Source of the DNA: Lepidonotus clava
Lineage: Eukaryota > Annelida > Polychaeta > Phyllodocida > Polynoidae
DNA: 64,000 nt
Assembly (NCBI GenBank): GCA_936440205.1
Contig: OW387133.1
Coordinates: forward strand, 6,042,001 to 6,106,000
Direction: 5' to 3'
A program made the translations under genes and the position numbers. Under the pieces are notes generated by a model that worked only from the letters and a program-made list of their open reading frames with translations, searched no databases and was not told the origin of the DNA. This document shows positions 24,258-32,260 of this stretch, piece by piece; the first letter of the stretch is position 1, and each line of letters opens with the position of its first letter.

Positions 24258-25679
24258 TTATACTAATGTACTATAGGGATGAGAGAGAGCTCTAAAGGTC
24301 AGTACTACCGACACTTCCCCGTGCTCAAATGGTATAGGTTCGCCTGCACTGTCTCTTAAGTACACTCCGATCTCTTTGAAATGTGTTATTCGTAGAGGAT
24401 GGAAAATCAAATTGGGAAAGTTTATTGTGTCCATTGTTTTTTGAGAGTAGTTGTTTACAGCCATACATCGAAGAAGTGGCGCTTCAGTATCTCCTACTAC
24501 CCCGTTGTGAATAATGTCAGAGTAGACATAGACTGTATGGTTTCTGTAGTTGACATCTGTTATTTGTTTTGCTCGTGTGCGCCTACCCATGTATATTTTT
24601 CCTTCGAAACCAAGTTGATAAGAAAGGTTTTCTGGTATGACGAGCATTGTGTTGGAAGGCAGTGCAATAAGTGTTTTCATTGTGAATTCGTTATAAGAGA
24701 AAATTTCATCTGGACCATTTCCTTTATTTTTTCGCTTTTCTTCTTTCATTTTCTTGATGACTTTTGGTATATTTTTCTTCATTATTTTATTCAGGAGTTT
24801 GATCAGATCTTTGTTGGTTTCCACTCGCCCGCTTTCCATTGAGAAACGAGCGTAAGACCGTTTTCCTGGAAAGTGCTTCCTTGCTAATGAATCGATGTAA
24901 CTCAATGTGGGAGGCAGCTTTTTTGGTTCATCAGCATCAGCTTCTTCGAATACTTCTGTGGGCTCTGGTTGGTCGTCATCGTCATCGTTTTCTTCTTTTT
25001 CAATTCCCTCCATTTCAACTTCTAGTTTTCTTTTCGGGGGTGTTTCATGCATGTGTGTTACCAAATCAGTATCAAACATGTCTGTTAGGAACGGTTCTCT
25101 GTCACGTTTTTTCCTACTGCTCTCTATTTCACGCTTTAGTCGAGTGATAGCTTCAACGGACCTTGTCGGAGGTGTTTGTAATGGAGTAACTCCTTCTCTA
25201 GGTTTTTTAGGAGGTGTAGGTCCGTCGGAAGTGTGAGAACTTGGTGTCGGAGGAGCTATACTCTCACTAACTGTTCTTACAGCTGACACTGCATCTGAAA
25301 TAAACGCTCCAGAAGACTCTTCATGATCAGGGTCTGGTACTGTCGGTGTTTCAATTGAACCAGCTGCAGTTCCAGGTGTAGTTGTGGAAGTAGCAGGAGA
25401 TTCAGAAGAAGGCTGTTCATCAGAACCGCGGGAAGTTCTTGCCCTAGTTGGTGCGGTGTTATGTTTCTTCTTTTCTGACGGTGCTTCTGCGCTGAGAAGG
25501 TAGAAAGTTGATTTTCGCACATTGTACCATTTTACTGGAAGCGTTATTTCAGATAACGCACAGTCTGTGTCAGCTGGTAGTACCATATACTTTTGTAAAA
25601 GAACTCTGTAAGTGCTCAGAGTGTTGTCTGGAAAGGTCTTAGTAGATGAGTTACTGGGTAGGGTGCAGGTTACATCCAT
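24258..25679 (-). CDS. mCP: Polinton minor capsid (penton-like, single jelly-roll)
   Basis: 473 residues from the Met at 25679 (MDVTCTLPSNSS). An in-frame Met 19 codons earlier is possible but would overlap the integrase end more. The N-terminal ~90 residues (LPSNSSTKTFPDNTLSTYRV, CALSEITLPVKWYNV) and the C-terminal ~150 (LPSNTMLVIPENLSYQLGF, LRCMAVNN, FPNLIFHPL, GEVSVVLTFRAL) fit the Polinton penton homologue. Between them lie about 200 residues rich in Ser/Thr/Pro and then in Asp/Glu and Lys, probably disordered. Confidence 0.85.
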   Translation of the reverse strand: MDVTCTLPSNSSTKTFPDNTLSTYRVLLQKYMVLPADTDCALSEITLPVKWYNVRKSTFYLLSAEAPSEKKKHNTAPTRARTSRGSDEQPSSESPATSTTTPGTAAGSIETPTVPDPDHEESSGAFISDAVSAVRTVSESIAPPTPSSHTSDGPTPPKKPREGVTPLQTPPTRSVEAITRLKREIESSRKKRDREPFLTDMFDTDLVTHMHETPPKRKLEVEMEGIEKEENDDDDDQPEPTEVFEEADADEPKKLPPTLSYIDSLARKHFPGKRSYARFSMESGRVETNKDLIKLLNKIMKKNIPKVIKKMKEEKRKNKGNGPDEIFSYNEFTMKTLIALPSNTMLVIPENLSYQLGFEGKIYMGRRTRAKQITDVNYRNHTVYVYSDIIHNGVVGDTEAPLLRCMAVNNYSQKTMDTINFPNLIFHPLRITHFKEIGVYLRDSAGEPIPFEHGEVSVVLTFRALSHPYSTLV

Positions 25680-26755
25680 TTTTGTATGTTCTTGACTGGT
25701 TCCCAACTGTTGAATTTGTCTCCGTATCCTTTCCACTTAATGAGTGCTTCTCTTTTAGCACCTTTTCCTCTATATTTAAGGATGCTCTCGACAGTGTACT
25801 GCTTCCTCGGAGTAACTTTTACCTTCTGAACCTCTTGAGGATAAAACCACCCCTTTATTCTTTCTTGAAGGGTATCTTCGATTTCATACCCCTTAATATA
25901 GTCTGGGTTCTTTACAGTGAATATTTCTTCACTCCAATTTGGTTCATATCCACGATTAAAGGTTTTCTTTTTTCTTAGAATTCGTGCTCTATCACCACTT
26001 TTCATTAAAGGTTTTCTTTTCGTCTTTAAATCTTTAGCTCGCACTCTTTCATACAAATGATAGAACAATCGATCGGCGTTATCTTTATTAACGTCTACCG
26101 GTCGACCTCCTATGGTAGAATGAAAGGTGTGGTTGTAAGAATGCACTAGATCTTGAAGTACATCTATGTATGTGTAGGTTTTCATGTGAGTGAAGTATCG
26201 CCACATTTTCTGTTGTAAGGTCCCGTTGAACCTTTCTGCTATAGAACATTTTATGTCATCATTTTCTCCAGTGAAAAAAGATACACCTGTCTCTTTCAAG
26301 TAATCCTGAAAAGTTTTGTTCAGGAACTCTTTACCTTTATCTGTTTGAAGGTATTTAGGACATCTTTTAACTGTCATAACTTTGAAAGCTTCCGTAACAT
26401 CTGTGGCTTTTTTACTTTTTATAGCTTGTGCAAATCCAAATCTGGAGAAGACATCTATGGCAACCATTATATATGAATAGCCTTTGTTATACTTTTTGAA
26501 CTGTTGCATATCTATCAAGTCCATTTGCCATTGTTTATCTATTCCAAAAGTCTGTGTTTTACGTCTAGGAAACCGCCTCTTGAATGGTTTATGTTTAGTA
26601 TAAGCATCAACAGATTCAAGTGCATCTTCAATATGCTTTATGTCAGTGTTTTTGAAATAGTGTTTCTTTATTTTGGATGCACTTGTGAAGCTTGCTGGCT
26701 GTTTAGGATCAGTGAAGTGTTTAACCACATCTTTCTTCAGAGCCTTGTAGACCAT
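25670..26755 (-). CDS. INT: Polinton integrase with C-terminal chromodomain
   Basis: 361 residues. The rve core shows Asp79 (WQMDLIDMQ), Asp139 (LQTDKGKEF) and Glu174 (SIAERFNGTL), an exact D,D35E spacing of retroviral-type integrases. The last ~43 residues (YTVESILKYRGKG, EALIKWKGY, NSWEPVKNI) are a chromodomain, which in related elements reads histone marks and biases insertion sites. The 6-bp duplication at the ends of the element is the expected product. Overlaps the upstream gene by 19 bp and the penton start by about 10 bp. Confidence 0.95.
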   Translation of the reverse strand: MVYKALKKDVVKHFTDPKQPASFTSASKIKKHYFKNTDIKHIEDALESVDAYTKHKPFKRRFPRRKTQTFGIDKQWQMDLIDMQQFKKYNKGYSYIMVAIDVFSRFGFAQAIKSKKATDVTEAFKVMTVKRCPKYLQTDKGKEFLNKTFQDYLKETGVSFFTGENDDIKCSIAERFNGTLQQKMWRYFTHMKTYTYIDVLQDLVHSYNHTFHSTIGGRPVDVNKDNADRLFYHLYERVRAKDLKTKRKPLMKSGDRARILRKKKTFNRGYEPNWSEEIFTVKNPDYIKGYEIEDTLQERIKGWFYPQEVQKVKVTPRKQYTVESILKYRGKGAKREALIKWKGYGDKFNSWEPVKNIQKWM

Positions 26756-27609
26756 TTTACAAATGGTGTTACTGTAAAGTGTCGATGTCTCTTACTTCGG
26801 CCGTGACCTTCTTGTTGAGGAGACTTCTCTTTCCGCCTAGGTGTTTCCACCTCTTCATGTTCCTCTTCACTGTCGGAACCCTTCATGTTGTAGTTCCTTA
26901 TATATTTCATTTTCGGATTTAACTTCTTAACAATCTGGACGAATTGTTTCTGCCCCGGTAAGCTGGCTCGCTTCTTAGTAGTCGGTCGCACTGCACTCGA
27001 AAGAAGATTCATTAAATGTGTTTCATCTATAGGTGTGTCTCCTAGAATGAGCCGACCGTCCTTTGTGAACTGTTTTCGTGATTTGGCCAAGGTCTTGTAG
27101 AGATTACGCACAGAGTTATGGTAAGAACCCGGAACTTTTTCTAGTGCTTTTTCCATCTTATGTGGTAGTACCTTCGGCATAAGTAGTCCTCTCGGTTTTG
27201 TAGAAACTCTTTTAGGTTTCATGATAGTCGGAGAAGGTGGTGGAGATGGTGAAGGAGAACGTGAAAGGTGCGATGTTGAAAACAACATACTTTTAGCTTT
27301 AGAGGAAAGGATGGAGGACCTGTTCATGAGATCATTGTATGTGGCTAGTTTCTCCTCTCTGCTCATCGTTGGATCGTTCAATACACGACTCATTTCTTTT
27401 TGTAAACGAGCTAACACCTCCACGGTAGGCGCTGTAGGTTCAAGTTTTTCTTTTACCATTGACCTTTCGAAAAAGGAATCCCTGTCACTTTCTTTGGCAG
27501 GAGGTGGAGAATCAACTTTGCCAGAAACAGTTGAACTCTCCATTTCCACTTTGTTAGAACTTTGCAACACATCTGGATGAACGAGCAGCATTCGTTTATA
27601 GCTTGTCAT
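26737..27609 (-). CDS. Polinton conserved protein of unknown function
   Basis: 290 residues. It opens with YKRMLLVHPDVL, a start phrase common in this Polinton protein family, followed by a Ser/Pro-rich spacer. Residues ~150-235 form a helical-looking module (KVPGSYHNSVRNLYKTLAKS, GRLILGDTPIDETHL, QKQFVQIVKKLNP), and a charged tail ends in basic residues. The middle module resembles a domain I know from many invertebrate Polinton ORFs but whose job is not established. Possibly virion or DNA associated. Confidence 0.7.
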   Translation of the reverse strand: MTSYKRMLLVHPDVLQSSNKVEMESSTVSGKVDSPPPAKESDRDSFFERSMVKEKLEPTAPTVEVLARLQKEMSRVLNDPTMSREEKLATYNDLMNRSSILSSKAKSMLFSTSHLSRSPSPSPPPSPTIMKPKRVSTKPRGLLMPKVLPHKMEKALEKVPGSYHNSVRNLYKTLAKSRKQFTKDGRLILGDTPIDETHLMNLLSSAVRPTTKKRASLPGQKQFVQIVKKLNPKMKYIRNYNMKGSDSEEEHEEVETPRRKEKSPQQEGHGRSKRHRHFTVTPFVKWSTRL

Positions 27610-27615
27610 TTTCTC

Positions 27616-27972
27616 CTAATGATGTCTTGTAAGGCCTCCGATAAGACTGGATATGAGTGGAACAGCTAATCCCAATAGAGTACCAATAAAACCACCTTCT
27701 TGTTCAAGAATCTTACGTTTGTGTCCTACTGTAGTTGAAGGCTTGGTAAGACCCTTGAGTTGTGTCTTGTACCTCGATAGACGACCGACTGCTTGTTTAT
27801 TGGAGATGTGCAAGTTTTTATTCATAATATTCACACCTATTTGCGCTATCAACCTTATCACCTCATTAGACATTCCCATCATTATATGTTTACACTCCTT
27901 ACCAGTGCATTTAGACAGATGTCTCAATAGAGGAAGATGTTTCTTTATGAGAGCGAGTTGTTTAGCCTTCAT
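27616..27972 (-). CDS. Polinton small protein with hydrophobic C-terminus
   Basis: 118 residues. The N-terminal part is basic and helical (KAKQLALIKKHLPLLRHL). The C-terminus GGFIGTLLGLAVPLISSLIG is a hydrophobic, Gly-rich segment that could insert in a membrane or act like the lytic peptides of adenovirus minor proteins. Its start codon overlaps the stop of the ATPase gene as ATGA. Function unknown. Confidence 0.7.
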   Translation of the reverse strand: MKAKQLALIKKHLPLLRHLSKCTGKECKHIMMGMSNEVIRLIAQIGVNIMNKNLHISNKQAVGRLSRYKTQLKGLTKPSTTVGHKRKILEQEGGFIGTLLGLAVPLISSLIGGLTRHH

Positions 27973-28640
27973 TGTTTCCGTGTAGTAGGAATGAATACAG
28001 TTGTCTTGAGAGGTGTAGTCACGCTGTTACGCACCCTTAGTGTATTGGGTGTAGTCTGCTTGAAGTCTAGCACTAGATATGAGTGTCTCGCCGATGTTTC
28101 TTCGTTATATACGTTGGTAAGAAAACGTGGATGAGTTGGAAACACTTGACGTGATAAAGCGTGAATTTGACTCATATCTCTTGGATTTTTGAAAATTATC
28201 ATGTAATGAGAATTCAAACTAAGTGTTCTGAAATCCTTATTAGGCAGAAATAAATTTTGAGTTATGAATATAACACTCATATTTCTATGGTGAGAACCTT
28301 TTATGAATAGATCTCTTATAAGAGGTGCATCTTCTTTATCTAACAGATCATCTATTATAAGTAGAGAATGTTGAGATAAATCCTTTTTCTTATGTAAAAG
28401 TTCTTCTCTTGAAAGTAGACCTTCGTTGAATTTCACTTTTCCCTGATACTTCTTGAAAACGTCTTGCCATTGTCCATAGCAATATATAATCTCATCGACT
28501 GGTGGGTTTATTACAGTTTTCGCCTTTTCTATAATTTCAAACACTAATTGTGTTTTACCACATCCTGAAGGTCCAGCGATAAGACATGTGAAAGGTCCTT
28601 GTAGTCTTGGGTCAAATGCGATTTCCTTTACACTTTCCAT
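27969..28640 (-). CDS. ATP: Polinton genome-packaging ATPase (FtsK/HerA type)
   Basis: 223 residues. Walker A GPSGCGKT at residues 23-30 and Walker B SLLIIDDLL near 92-100, followed by a VIFITQN segment (around 125-131) with the Gln typical of the sensor/motif III of A32-like packaging ATPases. It would pump DNA into a capsid. It is the first gene of the compact leftward block; upstream lie four iterons (28738-28974) that may hold its promoter. Confidence 0.93.
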   Translation of the reverse strand: MESVKEIAFDPRLQGPFTCLIAGPSGCGKTQLVFEIIEKAKTVINPPVDEIIYCYGQWQDVFKKYQGKVKFNEGLLSREELLHKKKDLSQHSLLIIDDLLDKEDAPLIRDLFIKGSHHRNMSVIFITQNLFLPNKDFRTLSLNSHYMIIFKNPRDMSQIHALSRQVFPTHPRFLTNVYNEETSARHSYLVLDFKQTTPNTLRVRNSVTTPLKTTVFIPTTRKQ

Positions 28641-28737
28641 TTTTTTTCTATTTAAGTTATAACACGTCTTACCCGGTCGAAGGTTAATGTACTGAATGAC
28701 ACTTTAATGAAAAAACAATCCTTTTTGTTTGGTTTCT

Positions 28738-28974
28738 ATAACATAAGGGTGTTTTTCCTGTAACGAAATAAAATAATGACAAATGAAAAGAGATGTGGTC
28801 ATAACAACATTTTATGAGGATCAAAATAAAATAACGTCAAATTAAAAGAGATGGCATCATAACAATCTTTTATGCGGAACGAAACAAAAGAATACCAAAT
28901 TAAAAGTGTAAACTGTGATAACATGGGTTTTTCTCTTTCACAAAACAAAAGAATAACAAATTAATGAAACCGAA
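28738..28974. repeat. four ~60-bp iterons upstream of the ATPase gene
   Basis: Four degenerate direct repeats at about 28738-28800, 28801-28858, 28859-28917 and 28918-28974. Each opens with ATAACA and contains a CAAAAT/ACAAAA-AAATAACG-like core and ACAAATTAAAAG. Regular spacing near 60 bp and position upstream of the leftward block suggest protein-binding sites for transcription or replication. Confidence 0.75.
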
Positions 28975-29032
28975 CCATAAACGCTCTCCATACGTTTTGT
29001 TTTTTATTTGATCAGTCTTTGTTATGGGACAG

Positions 29033-29130
29033 CCCCTGGATGTCGGGTGCAAAACGCACCCTCCCACCCAAAATGCACCGACCGCCGAACCGCGCCCGCC
29101 ACGCGGATCACCCGCGAGCGGAGCGGCGCG
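29033..29130. other. GC-rich island inside the AT-rich Polinton
   Basis: A ~100-bp block rich in CpG (CGAACCGCGCCCGCCACGCG, GAGCGGAGCGGCGCGC) flanked by AAAATGC and GCATTTT words that can pair. Composition is very different from both sides. It directly adjoins the hairpin at 29138-29197. No ORF; could be a regulatory, replication or packaging element, or a small captured insertion. Confidence 0.6.
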
Positions 29131-29137
29131 CATTTTG

Positions 29138-29197
29138 TTTTCTTGAAAAGAGAAAAGGGGTGAGCTTTATGCACCCCCTTTTCTCTTTTCAAGAAAA
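29138..29197. terminator. Polinton hairpin A (~24-bp stem)
   Basis: TTTTCTTGAAAAGAGAAAAG and its reverse complement flank a short centre near AGCTTTATG. It lies in the intergenic region between the ATPase block and the 281-residue gene. May end transcripts or be part of a replication or packaging signal. Confidence 0.6.
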
Positions 29198-29470
29198 GCG
29201 TTGAACGCCGTTTGAGGCGTTTGTGTTTTTATTTTGATTAAGTGGTTATAACCGTTAACGTGTGGTTAGAGTTACAAGCTTGATAGTATCAACTTTATTA
29301 TCAGCTCGTATGTCGCAGGAGATAAACCTAACCAGCGTCTAATTCATCACTACATAAACGTTTTGTTTCAATGGCAACATAAATAATGGCATGATTTATA
29401 GATCTGTATAGTAAATAAACGGACGTCTTTACGTTATAAGTGTGAAAATAAAAGAGATTGGTTGAAGGGT

Positions 29471-29496
29471 GGTTTTCTACCTTTTGGTAGAAAACC
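29471..29496. terminator. Polinton hairpin B, perfect 11-bp stem with TTTT loop
   Basis: GGTTTTCTACC-TTTT-GGTAGAAAACC, 41 bp past the stop of the leftward 281-residue gene. Position suggests a 3' end structure for that transcript. Confidence 0.6.
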
Positions 29497-29536
29497 GAAT
29501 AGTCTGGAGGAGCATAAGAGGATCTTTGTTTTCTTT

Positions 29537-30382
29537 TTAATATTCGATAGTAGGAGTAGGAGTAAATCTAGGAATAGAATAAGCCGTCACGAGACTTGAT
29601 TCTTTACCATTCCTTCCGACAACCCTCACAATATGGTCACAACCCTCCTGACCATGTCCGATTTCTGTATCGAACTCTTTTTCATAGAAGAATTTGTTGT
29701 TGTCAAGGGTGTTCACTATTTTGTCAGGATATCGGATGGTTGCGTTGATAAGGGAAATAACAATATCAGCGTGCAGAAATATAGAGGGTTTTCCATCAGG
29801 ATCTGCTTCTGATTTACGCCAAAAACGTCTCTGCACTGTTTCCTTGACAGAGTGTCGCGCAAAAATGTGGCTCAAGATACCTTGTGTTGTCGGTAAACCG
29901 ACAACACAAGGTTTCTTGGTTATCATATCTTTGAGCGTTAGATGAGATTGTTGGGTTAGCCGAATGTTTTTCAGAAGTTTGCAATTTTGAAATAAAATGT
30001 TTGGATGAATTTCACCCTCAATTTGATACCTTCCATCTCTCGGACAGATGTATTTCACCCAATGATGCTCTCCACAGATACCTGATGCTCGCGCAAAAGG
30101 CACGTTGACCAGCGCATTTCGAAAATGAGATGGTCTTCCAATGAGCGGTGCCAGCGGTACACGGTGCTGAACCAAGGGTTGTGCGTTCATGTACATGATG
30201 AGACTGGTGCGATTGGTGACAAGTCTAGAAATGAATCTCAGAGGGTCTCTGAGAGCGTATATTATCATTTTTGTTAACGACCACAATACGTATCTCCAAT
30301 GAAACTGATACATGTAAATTTTGAATATTTTGTTATGGAGTGCACGTGTCAGACTCTCGCGTCGCGTCACTAATGGAACCAT
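29537..30382 (-). CDS. Polinton gene with a BECR-RNase-like C-terminal region
   Basis: 281 residues. The N-terminal third is basic and hydrophobic with no recognised family. Residues ~168-272 show a pattern reminiscent of the barnase/EndoU/colicin/RelE (BECR) fold RNases, including the phage-type PBECR domains: SHIFARHS (His172, Arg176, His177), a helix with LINATIRYPDKIV, then FFYEKEF, IVRVVG and a terminal SSLVTAYSIP. In such families the His-containing first motif and the TAY strand belong to the active core. This is recognition by eye without a profile search. The gene is separated from the leftward capsid block by ~900 bp and stands head-to-head with the rightward block. Confidence 0.75.
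   Translation of the reverse strand: MVPLVTRRESLTRALHNKIFKIYMYQFHWRYVLWSLTKMIIYALRDPLRFISRLVTNRTSLIMYMNAQPLVQHRVPLAPLIGRPSHFRNALVNVPFARASGICGEHHWVKYICPRDGRYQIEGEIHPNILFQNCKLLKNIRLTQQSHLTLKDMITKKPCVVGLPTTQGILSHIFARHSVKETVQRRFWRKSEADPDGKPSIFLHADIVISLINATIRYPDKIVNTLDNNKFFYEKEFDTEIGHGQEGCDHIVRVVGRNGKESSLVTAYSIPRFTPTPTIEY
29879..29912. repeat. near-perfect 34-bp palindrome inside a coding region
   Basis: ACCTTGTGTTGTCGGT, two A bases, then its exact reverse complement. It lies within the 281-residue gene and encodes the segment around CVVGLPTTQG, just before the SHIFARHS motif. Confidence 0.9.
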
Positions 30383-30550
30383 GTACTCAGTGATATCTGC
30401 TTATCGGTAACAAAACAAAATACGAATAAAATAACGGACGACGCTCATGAAAAACTTTGTGAAAATGGAAAAACCGTCCTACGTTTAATCGACGTTGATA
30501 GTAAACTTTTGTATAAAAGACTCATGGGCTGGAGTCTTCTCAACACTCTC
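30383..30550. promoter_or_regulatory. divergent promoter region with TATA box
   Basis: This gap separates the leftward 281-residue gene from the rightward genes. A canonical TATAAAAGA begins at 30512, which places a start site near 30540 and favours the Met at 30551 for the rightward gene over the earlier Met at 30524. Confidence 0.6.
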
Positions 30551-31354
30551 ATGATGGGACGTAGAAGTTTGACTGCTCGTGGAAAGACCTCAACATCTTC
30601 CTCCGCTCAGGAGGGACTTCCGAAGCAGCCCCCTCCTGGAAATTCGGTCATTGATGAATACTTTGATCAATACCGAGTGTTTCCATCGAGAGAAGACGCC
30701 GGTTACGTTCCTGTTGCAGTTGGGGGTTATGCGACAGATTCGTCCATGGACACTCAATCTGGCTATATTACAGATGTAGGCGAAGGTACGTCCATCACCG
30801 TCAACGCTGTTGATGCCAGTCTATACAACGATATTTCTGATCTGTGGAATCCCGAGCCACCTGCATCTTTGACTGACGCTGTCACTGCCACAATCGCCAC
30901 CACCGCCGCCGCTGCCGCCGCCGCCGCTACCCTCCAAGACGACTCCAACAAAGAAAACGTGCCACCACCGAAAGACGGCGAAGCTCTTTCGGTACCGATC
31001 ACCATCGAAGAAGAGTCGGAGGGAGAACCAACAGACAAGAAAAAGGCACCGCCGAGAAAACGGAAGCCTGCTGGTGAACGGAAACCTCGTGCAAAGAAAG
31101 GTAAAGTAGTTCCACTGGACGTTGCACTAGCGCAGCAGTATGCTGATGCGGTCTTGAAGGAGCTAGAGGCACAGCAGAGTAAAGCCGCCCCTCTCTCGCC
31201 TATATTGGACCTGACCGGATTGTTCTGGCCACTGGAATTGGACGTCGAGTACAAGGACGGTTACATCACGCAAGCTAAGAAGGTGTATTTCCTCAACAGT
31301 GACGCCTTCAAGAACACCTGCATCCACGTGTATGGGCCACCTGATCCTGTAGGG
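30551..31354 (+). CDS. Polinton gene with PC4-like 3' part, first coding block
   Basis: 268 codons from the Met at 30551. The block encodes a Ser/Pro-rich region, an alanine run (AAAAAAAAAT), an acidic patch (IEEESEGEPTDKKK) and a very basic nuclear-localisation-like stretch (PPRKRKPAGERKPRAKKGK). Its last ~45 residues (LDVEYKDGYITQAKKVYFL, CIHVYGPPDPVG) look like the start of a folded domain. The block ends exactly at a consensus donor (GGG|GTAAGT), and the next block at 31560 opens in the same phase, so the two are probably exons of one gene. Confidence 0.75.
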
Positions 31355-31559
31355 GTAAGTACGATTTTAAATTATAGAATCATTATTTTTATTTCAGGTA
31401 ACATGTACTTCGTTTATAGTTAACTTTCATTGTAATTATTTAATGTGAAATAGAAGTAAAGAATACATAATAGTTTAAATAGAAATAGAATGAGAGAGAG
31501 AGAGAGAGCCCCAAATTTATACATATAACTCAAAACAAAATTATGCTTATATTTTTCAG
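31355..31559 (+). other. probable phase-0 intron in the Polinton
   Basis: 205 bp, AT-rich, starting GTAAGT and ending TATTTTTCAG, with a (GA)n microsatellite near 31493-31507. Occasional introns occur in Polinton genes; RNA evidence would settle this case. Confidence 0.75.
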
Positions 31560-31958
31560 GTCGCCATATTTCAGTACCCTCAGCGAGCCTACGAACGCCG
31601 GATCAACTTGAGTAAGACAGGTTTCCAGAACCTTCTCGACGCCGCAAGAACGATCATCCAGCAGTACGAACGGGCCTCAGGTGAAGCAGAACAGGGCATC
31701 CCGACTATTAAGCCTTACGTCCAGGAGGTCAACAAGACGCACAACATCTGGGTCATCGTGACCACCTACCAGGGGAAGGCCAAGATCCATATCGGGTCCC
31801 GCTACTACGTGGAGCAGCTGGAGAAACGGGTCAACTCGGGCGGGGTGCACGACGCACCTCCGAAAGACCAGGGACACACCGTGCCATCCGCACTGTTCTT
31901 CGACTTGGTCAGCACGCTGGGACCAAAGATCCTGAATGACTTAAAGCAGTCCGAATAG
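31560..31958 (+). CDS. Polinton gene, second coding block with PC4-like domain
   Basis: 132 codons and a stop. The part after KTHN reads IWVIVTTYQGKAKIHIGSRY and ends VPSALFFDLVSTLGPKILND, matching the layout of the PC4/p15 single-strand DNA-binding fold: two or three strands with a central GK, a loop containing Gly and Pro, then the amphipathic helix. The earlier INLSKTGFQNLLDAARTIIQ resembles the closing strand-helix of a second copy, so tandem PC4-like units are possible. A role in replication or transcription would fit its place just before the polymerase. Inference by eye. Confidence 0.65.
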   Translation, partial: VAIFQYPQRAYERRINLSKTGFQNLLDAARTIIQQYERASGEAEQGIPTIKPYVQEVNKTHNIWVIVTTYQGKAKIHIGSRYYVEQLEKRVNSGGVHDAPPKDQGHTVPSALFFDLVSTLGPKILNDLKQSE

Positions 31959-32260
31959 ATCACAGAAACATGATGTAATCACCAAGGGCAGGTAGGTGTG
32001 GTCTTAAAACATATCAGTAACTATACATGGTGTGGTGTGGTTGCCTATATACTTATATACACAGAAAACATTTAATCATGCTGTAGATATTATATTAGCT
32101 AGCTTCAAAGAAAGTATTTAGTCAGCTTTATATATTCACCTAGCGCATAGTTAGTGTAGCACATAGTTAGCTTCAAACAAAAATATTTAGTCAGCTTTTT
32201 AAATAACTAGCTAGAACATAAGTGTATATTTATATAGTTATTAAGTCGAAAAATAAGAAA
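31959..32260 (+). other. leader region before the polymerase gene
   Basis: AT-rich. A ~70-bp unit containing TTAGCTTCAAA and TATTTAGTCAGCTTT is present twice (about 32096-32135 and 32166-32200). Probably the polymerase promoter or 5' leader. Confidence 0.5.

Noticed and set aside
24399-25236. Plus-strand ORFs of 100-147 codons opposite the penton-like gene
   Set aside because: They are antisense shadows of a strongly supported minus-strand coding region.
30763-31254. Minus-strand 163-codon ORF opposite the PC4-like gene
   Set aside because: Antisense shadow; its Ala- and Ser-rich make-up mirrors the alanine run and basic region on the plus strand.
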